In this document: piece after piece, positions 1 through 8,630 of the stretch
Position numbering within the stretch: the stretch's first letter is position 1
How the letters are laid out: every line of letters begins with the position of its first letter
From: Syntrophaceae bacterium UBA6112
GTDB lineage: Bacteria > Desulfobacterota > Syntrophia > Syntrophales > UBA5619
NCBI GenBank assembly: GCA_002423465.1
Contig: DIWG01000018.1
Span: 12,260 to 76,259, forward strand
DNA length: 64,000 nucleotides
Reading direction: 5' to 3'
Notes under the pieces: generated by a model
Database searches by the model: none
What the model saw: the letters and a program-made list of their open reading frames with translations, nothing else
What the model was told of the DNA's origin: nothing
Translations under genes and position numbers: made by a program

Positions 1-1930
1 CGTCGTTGATCCCGTCCCCCACCATCGCCACGACTTCGCCCTCCTCCCGGAAGCGCCTGATTTCCGCGGCCTTGTCGCCCGGAAGCACCTCCGCCAGGAT
101 CCGGTCGATGCCGAGGATTTTGCCCATTGCCTTCGCCGTTCCGGCATTGTCCCCGGTGATCATGGCGACCTTGAGCCCCATTCCCTTCAGGGCAGCAACG
201 GCCGCCGCCGCGGAGGGCTTGGGCTGATCGGAAAATCCCAGCAGGCCCAGCATCCGACCGTCCTCCGCCACGAAAACGGAGGTCTTCCCCTCGCCGGCCA
301 GCCTCGCGGCTTCACCCTTCATGCCACCGCCCGCGCCCGTCTCCCCTATCCCCTCCCCTTCCAGAAAACGGCGGTTGCCGAGAAGCATCGTCTTCCCGTC
401 CCGGACGGCCTTCGCACCGAGGCCGGAGAAGGCCTCGAACCCGGTAACCGCCGCTGCATGTAAAGCTTCCCGTTTTCCCCGCTCCAGGACCGCCCGGGCG
501 AGGGGGTGCTCGGAGACAGCCTCGATGTCGAGGGCGGCCTGCAGGAGTCCCGCAGGCGCGATTCCCGGGACGGGGAGGATATCCGTTACCTCCGGCTCAC
601 CCCGAGTCAGGGTGCCGGTCTTGTCGAAAACGACCGTCCGCAGGCGGTAGGCGTTCTCCAGGCTCTCTCCCCCCTTGATCAGGATGCCGTTTTCCGCCCC
701 GAGCCCCGTCCCGACCATGACTGCCGTCGGGGTTGCCAACCCCAGTGCGCACGGACAGGCAATGACAAGGACGGAGACGAAATTGAGCAGAGAACGGCTG
801 AAGACGGGTTCGGGGACCAAAAACTGCCAGACGGCAAAGGTCAGAAGACCAATCCCGAAGACGACGGGGACGAAGATGGAGGCGACCTTATCCGCCAGCC
901 GCTGGATCGGGGCCTTGGACCCCTGCGCATCCTCGACAAGGCGGATGATCTGCGCCAGCGCCGTCTCGGCGCCGATCCGCGTCGCCCGGAACGTGAAGCT
1001 CCCGGTCCGGTTGAGGGTTGCGGCAAAGACCTCCGTCCCCGCTTCCTTGGCGACCGGCATGCTCTCCCCGGTCAGCATCGACTCGTCGACACTGGAATTC
1101 CCGGAGACGACCACGCCGTCCGTGGGGATCTTCTCCCCGGGTCGGACAAGGACCAGATCGCCTTTGACGACCCCTTCGATCGGGATATCGATCTCGGCGC
1201 CCTCCCGAACGACGCGGGCCGTTTTCGGCTTCAACCCCATCAGGCGCTGGATGGCCTGGGAGGTCTTCCCCTTCGCCCTCGCCTCCAGAAGCCGGCCGAG
1301 GATGATCAGGGTCACGATGAAGGCCGCCCCGTCGTAATAGACGTGGGGCATGATCTCCGCCCCGGCGAAGAATTGCGGGAAGAAGGTCGCAAGCGACGAA
1401 TAGAGCCAGGCCGCAAGCGCCCCGACGGCGACCAGTGTGTTCATGTCGGTGGTCTTCTGGCGAGCCGCCTTGAGCGCCCCGATGAAGAACCGGCTCCCCA
1501 CCCAGAAGACGACCGGCGTCGTCAGAAAAAAGAGGCCGATCAGCAGCGGCTGCCGTGGGATCCCCATCAGAAACGGGAACCAGTGCTGCATGGAGCCCAG
1601 GAAGATGACGCCGGAAAGGACGATTCCGACGGTAAAGCGGGTTCTGAGGTCCCGAATCTCCTTTTCGCGGGCCTCGCCGATCGGGTCCTCGCGGGTTTCG
1701 TCGAGGATTCCCAGGAACTCATATCCCTGATCGGCGATCACCTGGCGAAGCGCCTCGACGCCTGCCCAGCCGGGGGCGTGGGAGACGGTCGCCCGTGCGG
1801 TTGCGAGGTTCACGGCGACCTCCGTCACCCCCGATACCGCCAGGAGAGCGTTCTCCACGCGGCGGACACAGGCGGCGCAACTCATCCCCCCCACGGAAAC
1901 GGTTGTTTTGAGGATCCGGTCAGTCGGCAA
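1..1930 (-). CDS. copA: copper-transporting P1B-type ATPase, C-terminus outside window
   Basis: Reverse-strand reading gives a heavy-metal P-type ATPase that exports copper across the inner membrane. An N-terminal metal-binding domain carries GMSCAAC. It is followed by membrane segments, the actuator TGES motif, the copper-type CPC membrane motif (ACPCAL), the phosphorylation motif DKTGTLT, an HP locus (SEHPLA), and GDN and GDGIND near the cut end. The first residues ([11 protein letters not shown]) belong to the metal-binding fold, so the start must lie upstream of the internal ATG. The only early candidate seen is TTG at 1930, overlapping the chaperone gene by 11 bases, which suggests translational coupling. 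The C-terminus continues beyond base 1. Family assignment is secure; the exact start is not. Confidence 0.95.
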   Translation of the reverse strand, partial: MPTDRILKTTVSVGGMSCAACVRRVENALLAVSGVTEVAVNLATARATVSHAPGWAGVEALRQVIADQGYEFLGILDETREDPIGEAREKEIRDLRTRFTVGIVLSGVIFLGSMQHWFPFLMGIPRQPLLIGLFFLTTPVVFWVGSRFFIGALKAARQKTTDMNTLVAVGALAAWLYSSLATFFPQFFAGAEIMPHVYYDGAAFIVTLIILGRLLEARAKGKTSQAIQRLMGLKPKTARVVREGAEIDIPIEGVVKGDLVLVRPGEKIPTDGVVVSGNSSVDESMLTGESMPVAKEAGTEVFAATLNRTGSFTFRATRIGAETALAQIIRLVEDAQGSKAPIQRLADKVASIFVPVVFGIGLLTFAVWQFLVPEPVFSRSLLNFVSVLVIACPCALGLATPTAVMVGTGLGAENGILIKGGESLENAYRLRTVVFDKTGTLTRGEPEVTDILPVPGIAPAGLLQAALDIEAVSEHPLARAVLERGKREALHAAAVTGFEAFSGLGAKAVRDGKTMLLGNRRFLEGEGIGETGAGGGMKGEAARLAGEGKTSVFVAEDGRMLGLLGFSDQPKPSAAAAVAALKGMGLKVAMITGDNAGTAKAMGKILGIDRILAEVLPGDKAAEIRRFREEGEVVAMVGDGIND

Positions 1931-2120
1931 CGTCGAACCCCGCTTTAGCGATCCGCTCCCGGATCAGAGCCCGGTCCACCGTCTTCTCCTCCGTAAAGGC
2001 CGCCTCGCCCTTCTCCAGATCCACCTGCACATCCCGGATTCCATCGATACTTCCGAGCGCCTTCGTCACGGCCATGACGCAGTGCCCGCAGGTCATTCCC
2101 TTGATTTTGATCGTCGTCAT
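1920..2120 (-). CDS. copZ: HMA-domain copper chaperone
   Basis: A 66-residue single heavy-metal-associated domain with the MTCGHC metal site near residues 9-14, the usual size and fold of CopZ-type chaperones that bind Cu(I) and hand it to the ATPase. The ATG at 2120 follows AAGGAG at good spacing. Its stop overlaps the apparent start of copA, so the two are probably one transcript. A TACANNTGTA-type box lies 22 bases upstream of the start, consistent with copper-responsive repression. Confidence 0.9.
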   Translation of the reverse strand: MTTIKIKGMTCGHCVMAVTKALGSIDGIRDVQVDLEKGEAAFTEEKTVDRALIRERIAKAGFDVAD

Positions 2121-2141
2121 CTCTTTCTCCTTTTTAAAGAA

Positions 2142-2151
2142 TACAAATGTA
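2142..2151. promoter_or_regulatory. CopY/BlaI-type operator box upstream of copZ
   Basis: TACAAATGTA exactly fits the TACANNTGTA consensus of CopY/BlaI-family repressors and sits inside the longer palindrome ATACAAATGTAT. It lies just upstream of the copZ ribosome-binding site, where a repressor would block transcription. No CopY/BlaI gene is visible in the window. A 10-base match can arise by chance, but its placement supports a real site. Confidence 0.45.
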
Positions 2152-2169
2152 TGCAACACCTTCCTGAAT

Positions 2170-2218
2170 GTGAAGCTCCCCGCCTACAAGGCAAGGCTTG
2201 CGGGTTGCGCTCCAAGCC
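2170..2218 (+). repeat. dispersed repeat, shortened copy A
   Basis: Begins GTGAAGCTCCCCGC and ends with a GCAAGGCTTGCGGGTTGCGCTCC-like stretch. Both ends match the longer copies at 43818-43930 and 60854-60965, but the middle of the unit is missing, so this looks like an internally deleted copy. Confidence 0.6.
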
Positions 2219-2483
2219 AATCCGGCTTTTTATTTTATCATGTCCTTACCCGTCTCGGCAACCGGAATCATCCTTTCCATGGAATCCGCCCCCGGAAAAG
2301 TTCTTTTTTTACAGTGGCATCCGCGGATGCCGCCGCCATTAATCGCTTGACAGGAGAGGGTCGACCGGTTATTTTAGGGTCACCACGAGCGGACACCCCA
2401 TTTCCAAACAGGGCTGGTAAACCCGGCAACTTTGAACCGTCGAGAGACGGAGCAGACCGAATGGGATCTTTCGTTCCCCCGCT

Positions 2484-4040
2484 GTGACATTGAGGCCCAT
2501 GATCACATCGTTTTTGAAAAACAAACCCCGCCGTCGATCCTTGATCGCCACTCTGCTTGCGCTGGCCGTCCTGCTGCCGGCCTGGTGGTACTCCGGGCTT
2601 TGGCGGCAGGAACGGCTTCTCATCGAAAAACGGCTTCAAGTCGCCGACCTTCTGGAAGTCCAGGGCCGATCGCTCGGCACGGAAATCAAGAGCCGCCTGG
2701 CCATCCTGCAGGCGCTTAAGACCTTCTTGGTCGAACGCATCCGCAACGACCAGGAGATCGCTCCGGCCGAATTCACCGCCTTTGCGGCGGGCATCAGCAA
2801 CGTTGCAAGCGGCGTCCGCGCCATTTCCATTGCCCCCGACGGGATCACCCAATTGATCTATCCGGGAGGGAGCACCGAGGGCCTTGCCGGACAGGACCTT
2901 TTCCGCGACGCCCGCCCGCAGATCCGCGCCGACGTTCAGCGCGCCGTCCGCTCGCGTCGAATTGCGATCAGCGGCCCTTATGCGCTCCGCCCCAAGGGAC
3001 TGGGGCTCGTCGCGCGGCAAGCCATTTACACGGGGGACCATTTCTGGGGACTGATTTCCCTCGTTCTGGACGTCTCCTCCATTCTCACCGATGCGGGTCT
3101 GAATTCCCCGCCTCAAGGTCTGCAGATCGCCCTGCTGGACCGTTCCGGCCGCCTGTTGTCGGGGGGGAAAACCGTCCTGACGGGAAATCCCGTTTTTTTT
3201 CAAGTCAATATCACCGACGGATCCTGGAAACTGGCTGCCCTTCCCGCGGAGGGTTGGACCGCGGCCGTGAAGAAACCCCTCCTCCAGTTCCGCGGCATAA
3301 CTTTGGCAATCACGATCCTGACGGCAATCCTGATCGGCCTGGCGGCCGGTTACCGGGCCCATCTGACCCAGGCCGTGCGTCAGCGTACCGGCGTCCTGCA
3401 GCGGTCGCTCACCGATCGCCGGGAGGCAGAGGAAAAACTGAACCGGACACTGGACAAACTTCGGCAGGCGATGGGGGCGACATTGAATACGCTGGCCCTA
3501 ACGGTCGAAACAAAGGACCCTTACACGGCGGGTCATCACAAAAGGGTTGAGGATTTGGCGAGGACAATCGCGACGGAGATGGGGCTCTCCGAAAACACCA
3601 TTGACGGGATCCGGATGGCGGCCTCCCTCCATGATATTGGAAAGATCTCGGTGCCTGCGGAAATCTTGAGCAAGTCGTTTAAGCTGTCGGAAACGGAGTT
3701 TCACCTGATCAAGACGCACCCCCAGACGGGGTATGATATCCTGAAACAGGTTGAATTTCCATGGCCCGTGGCGCGGATCGTCTGGCAGCATCATGAACGG
3801 CTGGACGGGTCGGGATATCCGCTGGGTTTGAAGGGGGAGGAGATTCTGCAGGAGGCGAAAATCATGGCGGTGGCGGACGTTGTGGAGGCAATGTCCTCCA
3901 ACCGCTCTTACCGACCGACGCCGGGGCTGAACAAGGCGCTGGAAGAGATTGAGTCTCAGCGGGGAGTTCTCTACGACTCGACCGTGGTCGACGCCTGTCT
4001 GTGCATCTTTAAAGAAAAAGACTTTCGGTTGGTTGTGTAA
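2484..4040 (+). CDS. membrane sensor with HD-GYP phosphodiesterase domain
   Basis: About 518 residues. A transmembrane helix near residues 20-40 precedes a ~230-residue extracytoplasmic sensor region. A second helix near 270-290 is followed by a short charged coiled-coil-like linker and an HD-GYP domain (about 330-515). HDIGK near residue 383 and HHERLDGSGYP near 435 are the metal-binding and GYP signatures, so it is likely an active cyclic-di-GMP phosphodiesterase controlled by a periplasmic ligand. The start may be GTG 2484 or ATG 2499. Ligand and target are unknown. Confidence 0.85.
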   Translation: MTLRPMITSFLKNKPRRRSLIATLLALAVLLPAWWYSGLWRQERLLIEKRLQVADLLEVQGRSLGTEIKSRLAILQALKTFLVERIRNDQEIAPAEFTAFAAGISNVASGVRAISIAPDGITQLIYPGGSTEGLAGQDLFRDARPQIRADVQRAVRSRRIAISGPYALRPKGLGLVARQAIYTGDHFWGLISLVLDVSSILTDAGLNSPPQGLQIALLDRSGRLLSGGKTVLTGNPVFFQVNITDGSWKLAALPAEGWTAAVKKPLLQFRGITLAITILTAILIGLAAGYRAHLTQAVRQRTGVLQRSLTDRREAEEKLNRTLDKLRQAMGATLNTLALTVETKDPYTAGHHKRVEDLARTIATEMGLSENTIDGIRMAASLHDIGKISVPAEILSKSFKLSETEFHLIKTHPQTGYDILKQVEFPWPVARIVWQHHERLDGSGYPLGLKGEEILQEAKIMAVADVVEAMSSNRSYRPTPGLNKALEEIESQRGVLYDSTVVDACLCIFKEKDFRLVV

Positions 4041-4148
4041 ACACGTGAACCCTGTCGGCTTGCCAAAAGTGTGGGGCTTTTGCCCAAACCGCCGCCGCGG
4101 TCACGTCAGGGGTTTGGGCAGACATTGAACGATACCAGGAGGAAGCGT

Positions 4149-4982
4149 ATGTTGGTCCGCTGTTGGGGCGCCAGAGGATCCATTCCGGTTTCCGGCAAGA
4201 CGTATCTGCGTTATGGAGGAGACACCTCCTGCATTGAGATCCGCACCGCGGACAACCGCATCGTCATTATCGACGCCGGCTCAGGGATCCGGAGGCTCGG
4301 AAACCGCCTCCTTGCCGAAAAACGCCGCAACTATGCACTGATTTTCACCCACGCCCACTGGGATCACATCATGGGCTTTCCCTTCTTCAAGCCGATCTAC
4401 CTGTCCGGCACGCATATCAACGTGTTCGGTTGTCCCTTTGCCCAGGCCTCCGTCCGGAAAATGATCTCCCACATCATGGCCCCTCCCAATTTTCCCGTGA
4501 ATTTCGAAGAGATCAAGGCGAAAATCCGCTATCAGGACGCCTGTCAGGAAACGTTTCAGCTTGGGGGCCTGATGATCACCTCCATTCCGATCAGCCACCC
4601 AAACCAGGGGATGGGATACCGTTTCGAAGAGAGCGGGAAATCTTTCGTCTTCCTGACCGACAATGAGCTGACCTACCGGCATCCGGGCGGCATGGCGTAT
4701 GAGGACTACCTTGCCTTTGTGGAAGGAGCAGATCTTCTCGTCCACGACGCCGAATATCGTCCCCGTGATTACCGTCTAACCCGGACATGGGGCCATTCCG
4801 TTTACACGGACACGCTGCGTCTCGCCCTCGAAGGCGACGTCGGCCGTCTCGGCCTCTTTCACCACAACCAGGAGCGGACGGACGAGGCCGTGGATGAGAT
4901 GGTGGCGGACTGCCGGAGAATCATTACCAAACGTCCTCTGGAGTGTTTCGCCCTCCGCCAGGACATGGAGATCATCGTCTGA
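4149..4982 (+). CDS. metallo-beta-lactamase-fold hydrolase
   Basis: 277 residues starting at ATG 4149 behind an excellent AGGAGG site. The zinc-binding HAHWDH motif lies near residue 68, with later histidines in SHPNQGMGYR and an aspartate in FLTDNE. It belongs to the RNase Z/phosphodiesterase-like branch often found next to signalling genes. It follows the HD-GYP gene by about 110 bases on the same strand, so a role in cyclic nucleotide or phosphodiester turnover is possible. The substrate cannot be read from the sequence. Confidence 0.85.
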   Translation: MLVRCWGARGSIPVSGKTYLRYGGDTSCIEIRTADNRIVIIDAGSGIRRLGNRLLAEKRRNYALIFTHAHWDHIMGFPFFKPIYLSGTHINVFGCPFAQASVRKMISHIMAPPNFPVNFEEIKAKIRYQDACQETFQLGGLMITSIPISHPNQGMGYRFEESGKSFVFLTDNELTYRHPGGMAYEDYLAFVEGADLLVHDAEYRPRDYRLTRTWGHSVYTDTLRLALEGDVGRLGLFHHNQERTDEAVDEMVADCRRIITKRPLECFALRQDMEIIV

Positions 4983-5110
4983 ATCCGCGTGAGAAGGCGG
5001 CACGGCGCGAAGAATGAACGCGACCGAAAACATTGCCGGAAACCGTCGGGGCGCAAGAAGCCCTTTCTCCCGCGACGACGGAACAACATCAGAAAAGGAG
5101 ACGCACAAAC

Positions 5111-5521
5111 ATGATGATCCAAGACGAAAGACGTTGCAAGCACCCGGAAGGCAGAGGCCGTTTTTGCGGGGGTACGATCGCGGCCTGCATCCTGATGACC
5201 GCCATACTGCTGGCCCTTCTCCCCGCGTCCGGCGGGGCGCACTCCCCAAAGGAGGTCGTTCTCTCCTACGACCCGGCTAAAAAAACGCTGGAGGTCCGAA
5301 TCACGCACGGCGTATCCGATCCGGCCAAACACTTCATCGATGCGGTCGAGATTCGAAAGGCGGGCAAAACGATCTCCAAGACGGAGTACCAGAGCCAGCC
5401 GGGAGAGACGACCTTTGTCTATTCCTACCCGCTGGATGCCGCCCCCGGCGACGCCATCGAGGTCAAGGCTTCGTGCAGCGTCTTCGGCTCCAAAACCGGA
5501 AAGCTGACCGTGGGGAAATAG
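5111..5521 (+). CDS. SoxZ/desulfoferrodoxin-like exported protein
   Basis: 136 residues with a basic N-terminus, a membrane or signal segment (about 18-40, ending in SGGAHS) and one immunoglobulin-like beta domain. HSPKEVVLSYD and a DPAKHFIDAVEI stretch resemble the SoxZ/desulfoferrodoxin ligand-binding fold. ATG 5111 follows AAGGAG at good spacing. No SoxY-type partner and no other sox gene is present, so sulfur oxidation is unlikely; small stand-alone proteins of this type occur in anaerobes without a known role. The fold call is moderate; function is unknown. Confidence 0.7.
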   Translation: MMIQDERRCKHPEGRGRFCGGTIAACILMTAILLALLPASGGAHSPKEVVLSYDPAKKTLEVRITHGVSDPAKHFIDAVEIRKAGKTISKTEYQSQPGETTFVYSYPLDAAPGDAIEVKASCSVFGSKTGKLTVGK

Positions 5522-5548
5522 GGCCGCGGCGACAGAGCGGCAAGAACG

Positions 5549-7348
5549 ATGTTCATCCCCGCCACCCCTGAGGAAGTCCGGGATCTTGGCTGGACGCGGC
5601 TCGACGTGATCCTGATTACCGGCGACAGCTACCTCGACAGCCCCTTCGTCGGCGTCTCCGTCATCGGGCAACGCTTGCTGGCCGCCGGATACCGCGTGGG
5701 GATCATTCCCCAGCCGGATCCGGACTCCGAAAAGGACATCATCCGTCTCGGAGAACCGGCGCTCTTCTGGGGCGTCACGGGCGGTTGCATCGATTCCCTG
5801 GTCGCAAATCGGACCGCCTCCGGAAAGAGGCGCCGGAAGGACGACTTTACGGCCGGGGGGATCAACAATCGCCGTCCCGACCGCGCGGTCATCGTTTACG
5901 CCAACCTGATCCGCCGTTATTTTAAGGAGACGACCCCCATCGTCCTCGGAGGGATCGAGGCGAGCCTGCGGCGGATCACCCACTACGACTTCTGGTCGAA
6001 CCGGGTGCGCCGCTCCATCCTGATGGACGCGAAGGCCGATTTCCTGCTCTATGGGATGGCGGACAACTCGGTCCGGGAAGTCGCCGACTGCCTGCGGGAC
6101 GGACGCGACATGTCGGCCCTGCGGGGCCTCTGTTACGTCGCAGCGACGCCGAAGCAGGGGTTTCTGGAAATCCCCGCCTGGGAAGAGGCGGCAGCGGACC
6201 CGGAAGCGTTTGAAAAGATGTTCCTGACCTTCACCCGGAACCAGGATCATCGCACCGCCCGGGGGATCTGCCAGAGACACAGCGCCCGCTGGCTCATCCA
6301 CAACCCGCCGGCGGCGCCGCTTACGGAGGCGGAGATGGACGAGGTCCACGGGATGAACTTCACGCGGGCGGTCCATCCCTCCCATCGCCGCGACGGTGAG
6401 GTCCGGGCGCTGGAAACGATCCGCTTTTCCATCGCCACCCACCGGGGGTGCTACGGAGGGTGTCATTTCTGCGCAATCGCCGTCCACGAGGGGCGGACGG
6501 TCAGCTCGCGGAGCGAGGCGTCGATTTTACGCGAGGCGGAATTGCTTTCCTCCCTCCCCGGCTTCAAGGGGCGAATCCTCGACGTGGGCGGGCCGACGGC
6601 CAACATGTACGGGTTCGAATGCGAAAAGAAGCTTGCCCGTGGCGCCTGCCTTGACCGAAACTGCCTCTACCCCGAGGTGTGCAAAAACCTCCGTCCCGAT
6701 CACGGCCGCCAGATCGCCCTCCTTCGGAAACTCCGGGAAATTCCCGGCGTAAAACAAGCGATTGTCGCCTCCGGCATCCGCTACGACCTCCTCCTCGCCG
6801 ACCGGAAATATGGCGTCCCCTATCTGCGCGAAGTCGTCCGCCGCCACGTCTCCGGACAGATGAAAGTTGCTCCCGAACACTCGGAGGGAAAGGTCCTCCG
6901 GTGGATGGGGAAACCGGGGACCGGCCCCTTGCTCGCCTTGCGCGGTCTTTTTCGCAACCTCACGGCGGAGGCGGGGAAGGAGCAGTTCCTCACCTACTAT
7001 TGGATCGCCGCCCATCCCGGCTGCACGCAGGCGGACATGGAGGCGCTCCGCCGCTTCGCCGGCCGGGAACTCGCCCTTCAACCCGAGCAGGTCCAACTCT
7101 TCACCCCGACCCCCGCGACGATCTCCACATTGATGTACCACACCGGGCGGGATCCCTGGAGCGGAAGAAAGCTCTTCGTCGAGAAGACCGCCTCCGGCCG
7201 CGAGCTTCAAAAAAAGATTTTGGTTGCGAAAATGGGGTGCTTCGGGTATGAAAGCGGCGAACCGCAACAAATCGAACGGGAGGGAAAATCATGGGCAAAG
7301 ACAAGGACGTCAAAAAAGATACCAAGAAAAAACCTTCCAAAACGCTGA
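5549..7348 (+). CDS. ygiQ: YgiQ family radical SAM protein
   Basis: 599 residues, typical for YgiQ. The N-terminal cobalamin-binding-like domain contains DVILITGDSYLDSP. The radical SAM cluster motif is RGCYGGCHFC, with cysteines 301, 305 and 308. The middle holds the conserved VGGPTANMYG stretch and a cysteine-rich segment, and the end is lysine-rich. The biochemical role of YgiQ proteins is not established. The 3' end overlaps a small lysine-rich gene. Confidence 0.93.
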   Translation: MFIPATPEEVRDLGWTRLDVILITGDSYLDSPFVGVSVIGQRLLAAGYRVGIIPQPDPDSEKDIIRLGEPALFWGVTGGCIDSLVANRTASGKRRRKDDFTAGGINNRRPDRAVIVYANLIRRYFKETTPIVLGGIEASLRRITHYDFWSNRVRRSILMDAKADFLLYGMADNSVREVADCLRDGRDMSALRGLCYVAATPKQGFLEIPAWEEAAADPEAFEKMFLTFTRNQDHRTARGICQRHSARWLIHNPPAAPLTEAEMDEVHGMNFTRAVHPSHRRDGEVRALETIRFSIATHRGCYGGCHFCAIAVHEGRTVSSRSEASILREAELLSSLPGFKGRILDVGGPTANMYGFECEKKLARGACLDRNCLYPEVCKNLRPDHGRQIALLRKLREIPGVKQAIVASGIRYDLLLADRKYGVPYLREVVRRHVSGQMKVAPEHSEGKVLRWMGKPGTGPLLALRGLFRNLTAEAGKEQFLTYYWIAAHPGCTQADMEALRRFAGRELALQPEQVQLFTPTPATISTLMYHTGRDPWSGRKLFVEKTASGRELQKKILVAKMGCFGYESGEPQQIEREGKSWAKTRTSKKIPRKNLPKR

Positions 7349-7404
7349 AGGAAAAGAAAGAGGCCAAGCGGCTGAAGAAGACGGGGAAAGCCGGAGAGGT
7401 CTGA
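7291..7404 (+). CDS. 37-residue lysine-rich small protein
   Basis: ATG 7291 follows GGGAGGGAAAATC, a good ribosome-binding site, and the frame runs 37 codons to TGA. About 40 percent of residues are lysine (MGKDKDVKKDTKKKPSK at the start). It overlaps the end of ygiQ in another frame, and its TGA overlaps the ATG of the amidohydrolase (TGATG), so it may serve as a coupling cistron. The composition suggests nucleic-acid or ribosome binding, but this is speculation. Confidence 0.6.
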   Translation: MGKDKDVKKDTKKKPSKTLKEKKEAKRLKKTGKAGEV

Positions 7405-8255
7405 TGCCGCCGGAGGCGAAACGCCTGCCGAAGCCGCTGGTGGATTTTCACGTCCACCTCTTTCCGGACCGTCTGTTCGACGCGATCCGGCGACAATTCG
7501 TCACGGACTACGGGTGGAGCGTTCTCCACCCGCTCTACTGGCGCGAGAGCGTCGCCCACCTGCGCGAGCGGGGCGTCGGCCCCGTCGTTTATTCCAATTA
7601 CGCCCACCGCAAGGATATCGCACGGGGGCTCAACGACTGGAACCGGAAGATTCTGGCGGAGCTGCCGGACCTTTACTGCTTTGCGGCCTTCCATCCCGAC
7701 GACGAGGACGCTCTCACGCAGGCCGCCGACCTTCTCGACCACCCCCAGGTCCTGGGCTTCAAGCTCCAGCTCCTCGTCCAGCGGTTTTCCCCCGACGACG
7801 AACGGCTCTTCCCCCTGTGCGAACTGGTGATGGCCAAGGGAAAGCGTTTGCTCCTCCATGTCGGCACGGGACCGGTGGGTAATGAGTTCGTAGGGGTCGC
7901 CCCCTTCCGGCGACTGCTCGCCCGCTATCCCGATCTGCCCGCGATCGTCGCCCACATGGGGGCCCTGGAATATGGTCCATTCGGGGAACTCCTCGCCGAG
8001 CACCCCGCCATTTACATGGACACCGCTTTTTCCTTCCTCCCCCGCCTCGGTTCGATGTTCGATCTCGGCAGTGATTTTCTGGAGACGCACCGGGAGCGGA
8101 TCCTCTACGGCTCGGATTTTCCCAACATCCTCTTCCCCCGCGAGGATGAGATCGACACCCTCCTCGGGTTCGATCTTTCCCAGGCCTTCTACGACGCGGT
8201 TTTCCGCGACAACGGCCTGCAGATCATCCGGGAGGGTTCTCAGATGCGGCCGTAG
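7404..8255 (+). CDS. TIM-barrel amidohydrolase
   Basis: 283 residues starting at ATG 7404 in a TGATG overlap with the small gene upstream. The metal-binding HxH is in VDFHVHLFPD near residues 14-20. Further conserved elements are LLLHVGTGP, IVAHMG and the C-terminal YGSDFPN, matching the amidohydrolase-2 (uracil-decarboxylase-like) family. The substrate is unknown. Its last 16 bases overlap the convergent cupin gene. Confidence 0.85.
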   Translation: MPPEAKRLPKPLVDFHVHLFPDRLFDAIRRQFVTDYGWSVLHPLYWRESVAHLRERGVGPVVYSNYAHRKDIARGLNDWNRKILAELPDLYCFAAFHPDDEDALTQAADLLDHPQVLGFKLQLLVQRFSPDDERLFPLCELVMAKGKRLLLHVGTGPVGNEFVGVAPFRRLLARYPDLPAIVAHMGALEYGPFGELLAEHPAIYMDTAFSFLPRLGSMFDLGSDFLETHRERILYGSDFPNILFPREDEIDTLLGFDLSQAFYDAVFRDNGLQIIREGSQMRP

Positions 8256-8581
8256 TCGTCCGCCAGCCGTTCGATATCGTCCTCTCCGAAGTACTCCCCC
8301 GTCTGGACCTCGATGAAGACCGCCTCCATCTTTCCCGTATTCCGGAGACGATGGGCCGCCCCGCAGGGGACATCGACGGCTTCTCCCGGCCGGAGCGGGA
8401 CCTCCCGATCTTCGAGGGTCGCAACCGCCTCCCCGCGGACAAGGTACCAGTGTTCCGACCGGCGGCGGTGGCGCTGGAGACTCAGGCGTTTCCCCGGATC
8501 CACGGAGATCCGTTTGACCTTGTGGTCCGGCTCGTCAGCGAGAACCGTGTAACACCCCCATGGACGGTGATCCGTTTCCAT
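8240..8581 (-). CDS. cupin protein, mannose-6-phosphate isomerase type II-like
   Basis: 113 residues forming one cupin barrel. The start (RPWGCYTVLAD) and the metal-site pattern RLSLQRHRRRSEHWYLVRG are those of the C-terminal isomerase domain of GDP-mannose pyrophosphorylase/phosphomannose isomerase fusions, here stand-alone. It could isomerise mannose-6-phosphate or simply bind a sugar phosphate. It lies 49 bases downstream of malic enzyme on the same strand. Confidence 0.85.
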   Translation of the reverse strand: METDHRPWGCYTVLADEPDHKVKRISVDPGKRLSLQRHRRRSEHWYLVRGEAVATLEDREVPLRPGEAVDVPCGAAHRLRNTGKMEAVFIEVQTGEYFGEDDIERLADDYGRI

Positions 8582-8630
8582 GCTTCCCCCTCTCGGAAAA
8601 GTTGGAACAGTTCTCTTTTCCGCGCTCTCC

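Larger units (their letters stand above)
2121..2483. other. intergenic region between divergent copZ and HD-GYP genes
   Basis: No convincing gene. It holds the copper box at 2142-2151, a shortened copy of a dispersed repeat at 2170-2218, and presumably divergent promoters. No strong -35/-10 pair was identified. Confidence 0.5.

Noticed and set aside
506..1948. 480-residue open frame on the plus strand over copA
   Set aside because: Highly charged Arg/Asp/Gly-rich translation with no domain; it is the antisense shadow of the copper ATPase in GC-rich DNA.
4859..6487. 542-residue minus-strand open frame
   Set aside because: Overlaps three well-supported plus-strand genes (hydrolase, SoxZ-like, YgiQ) and has shadow-like composition.
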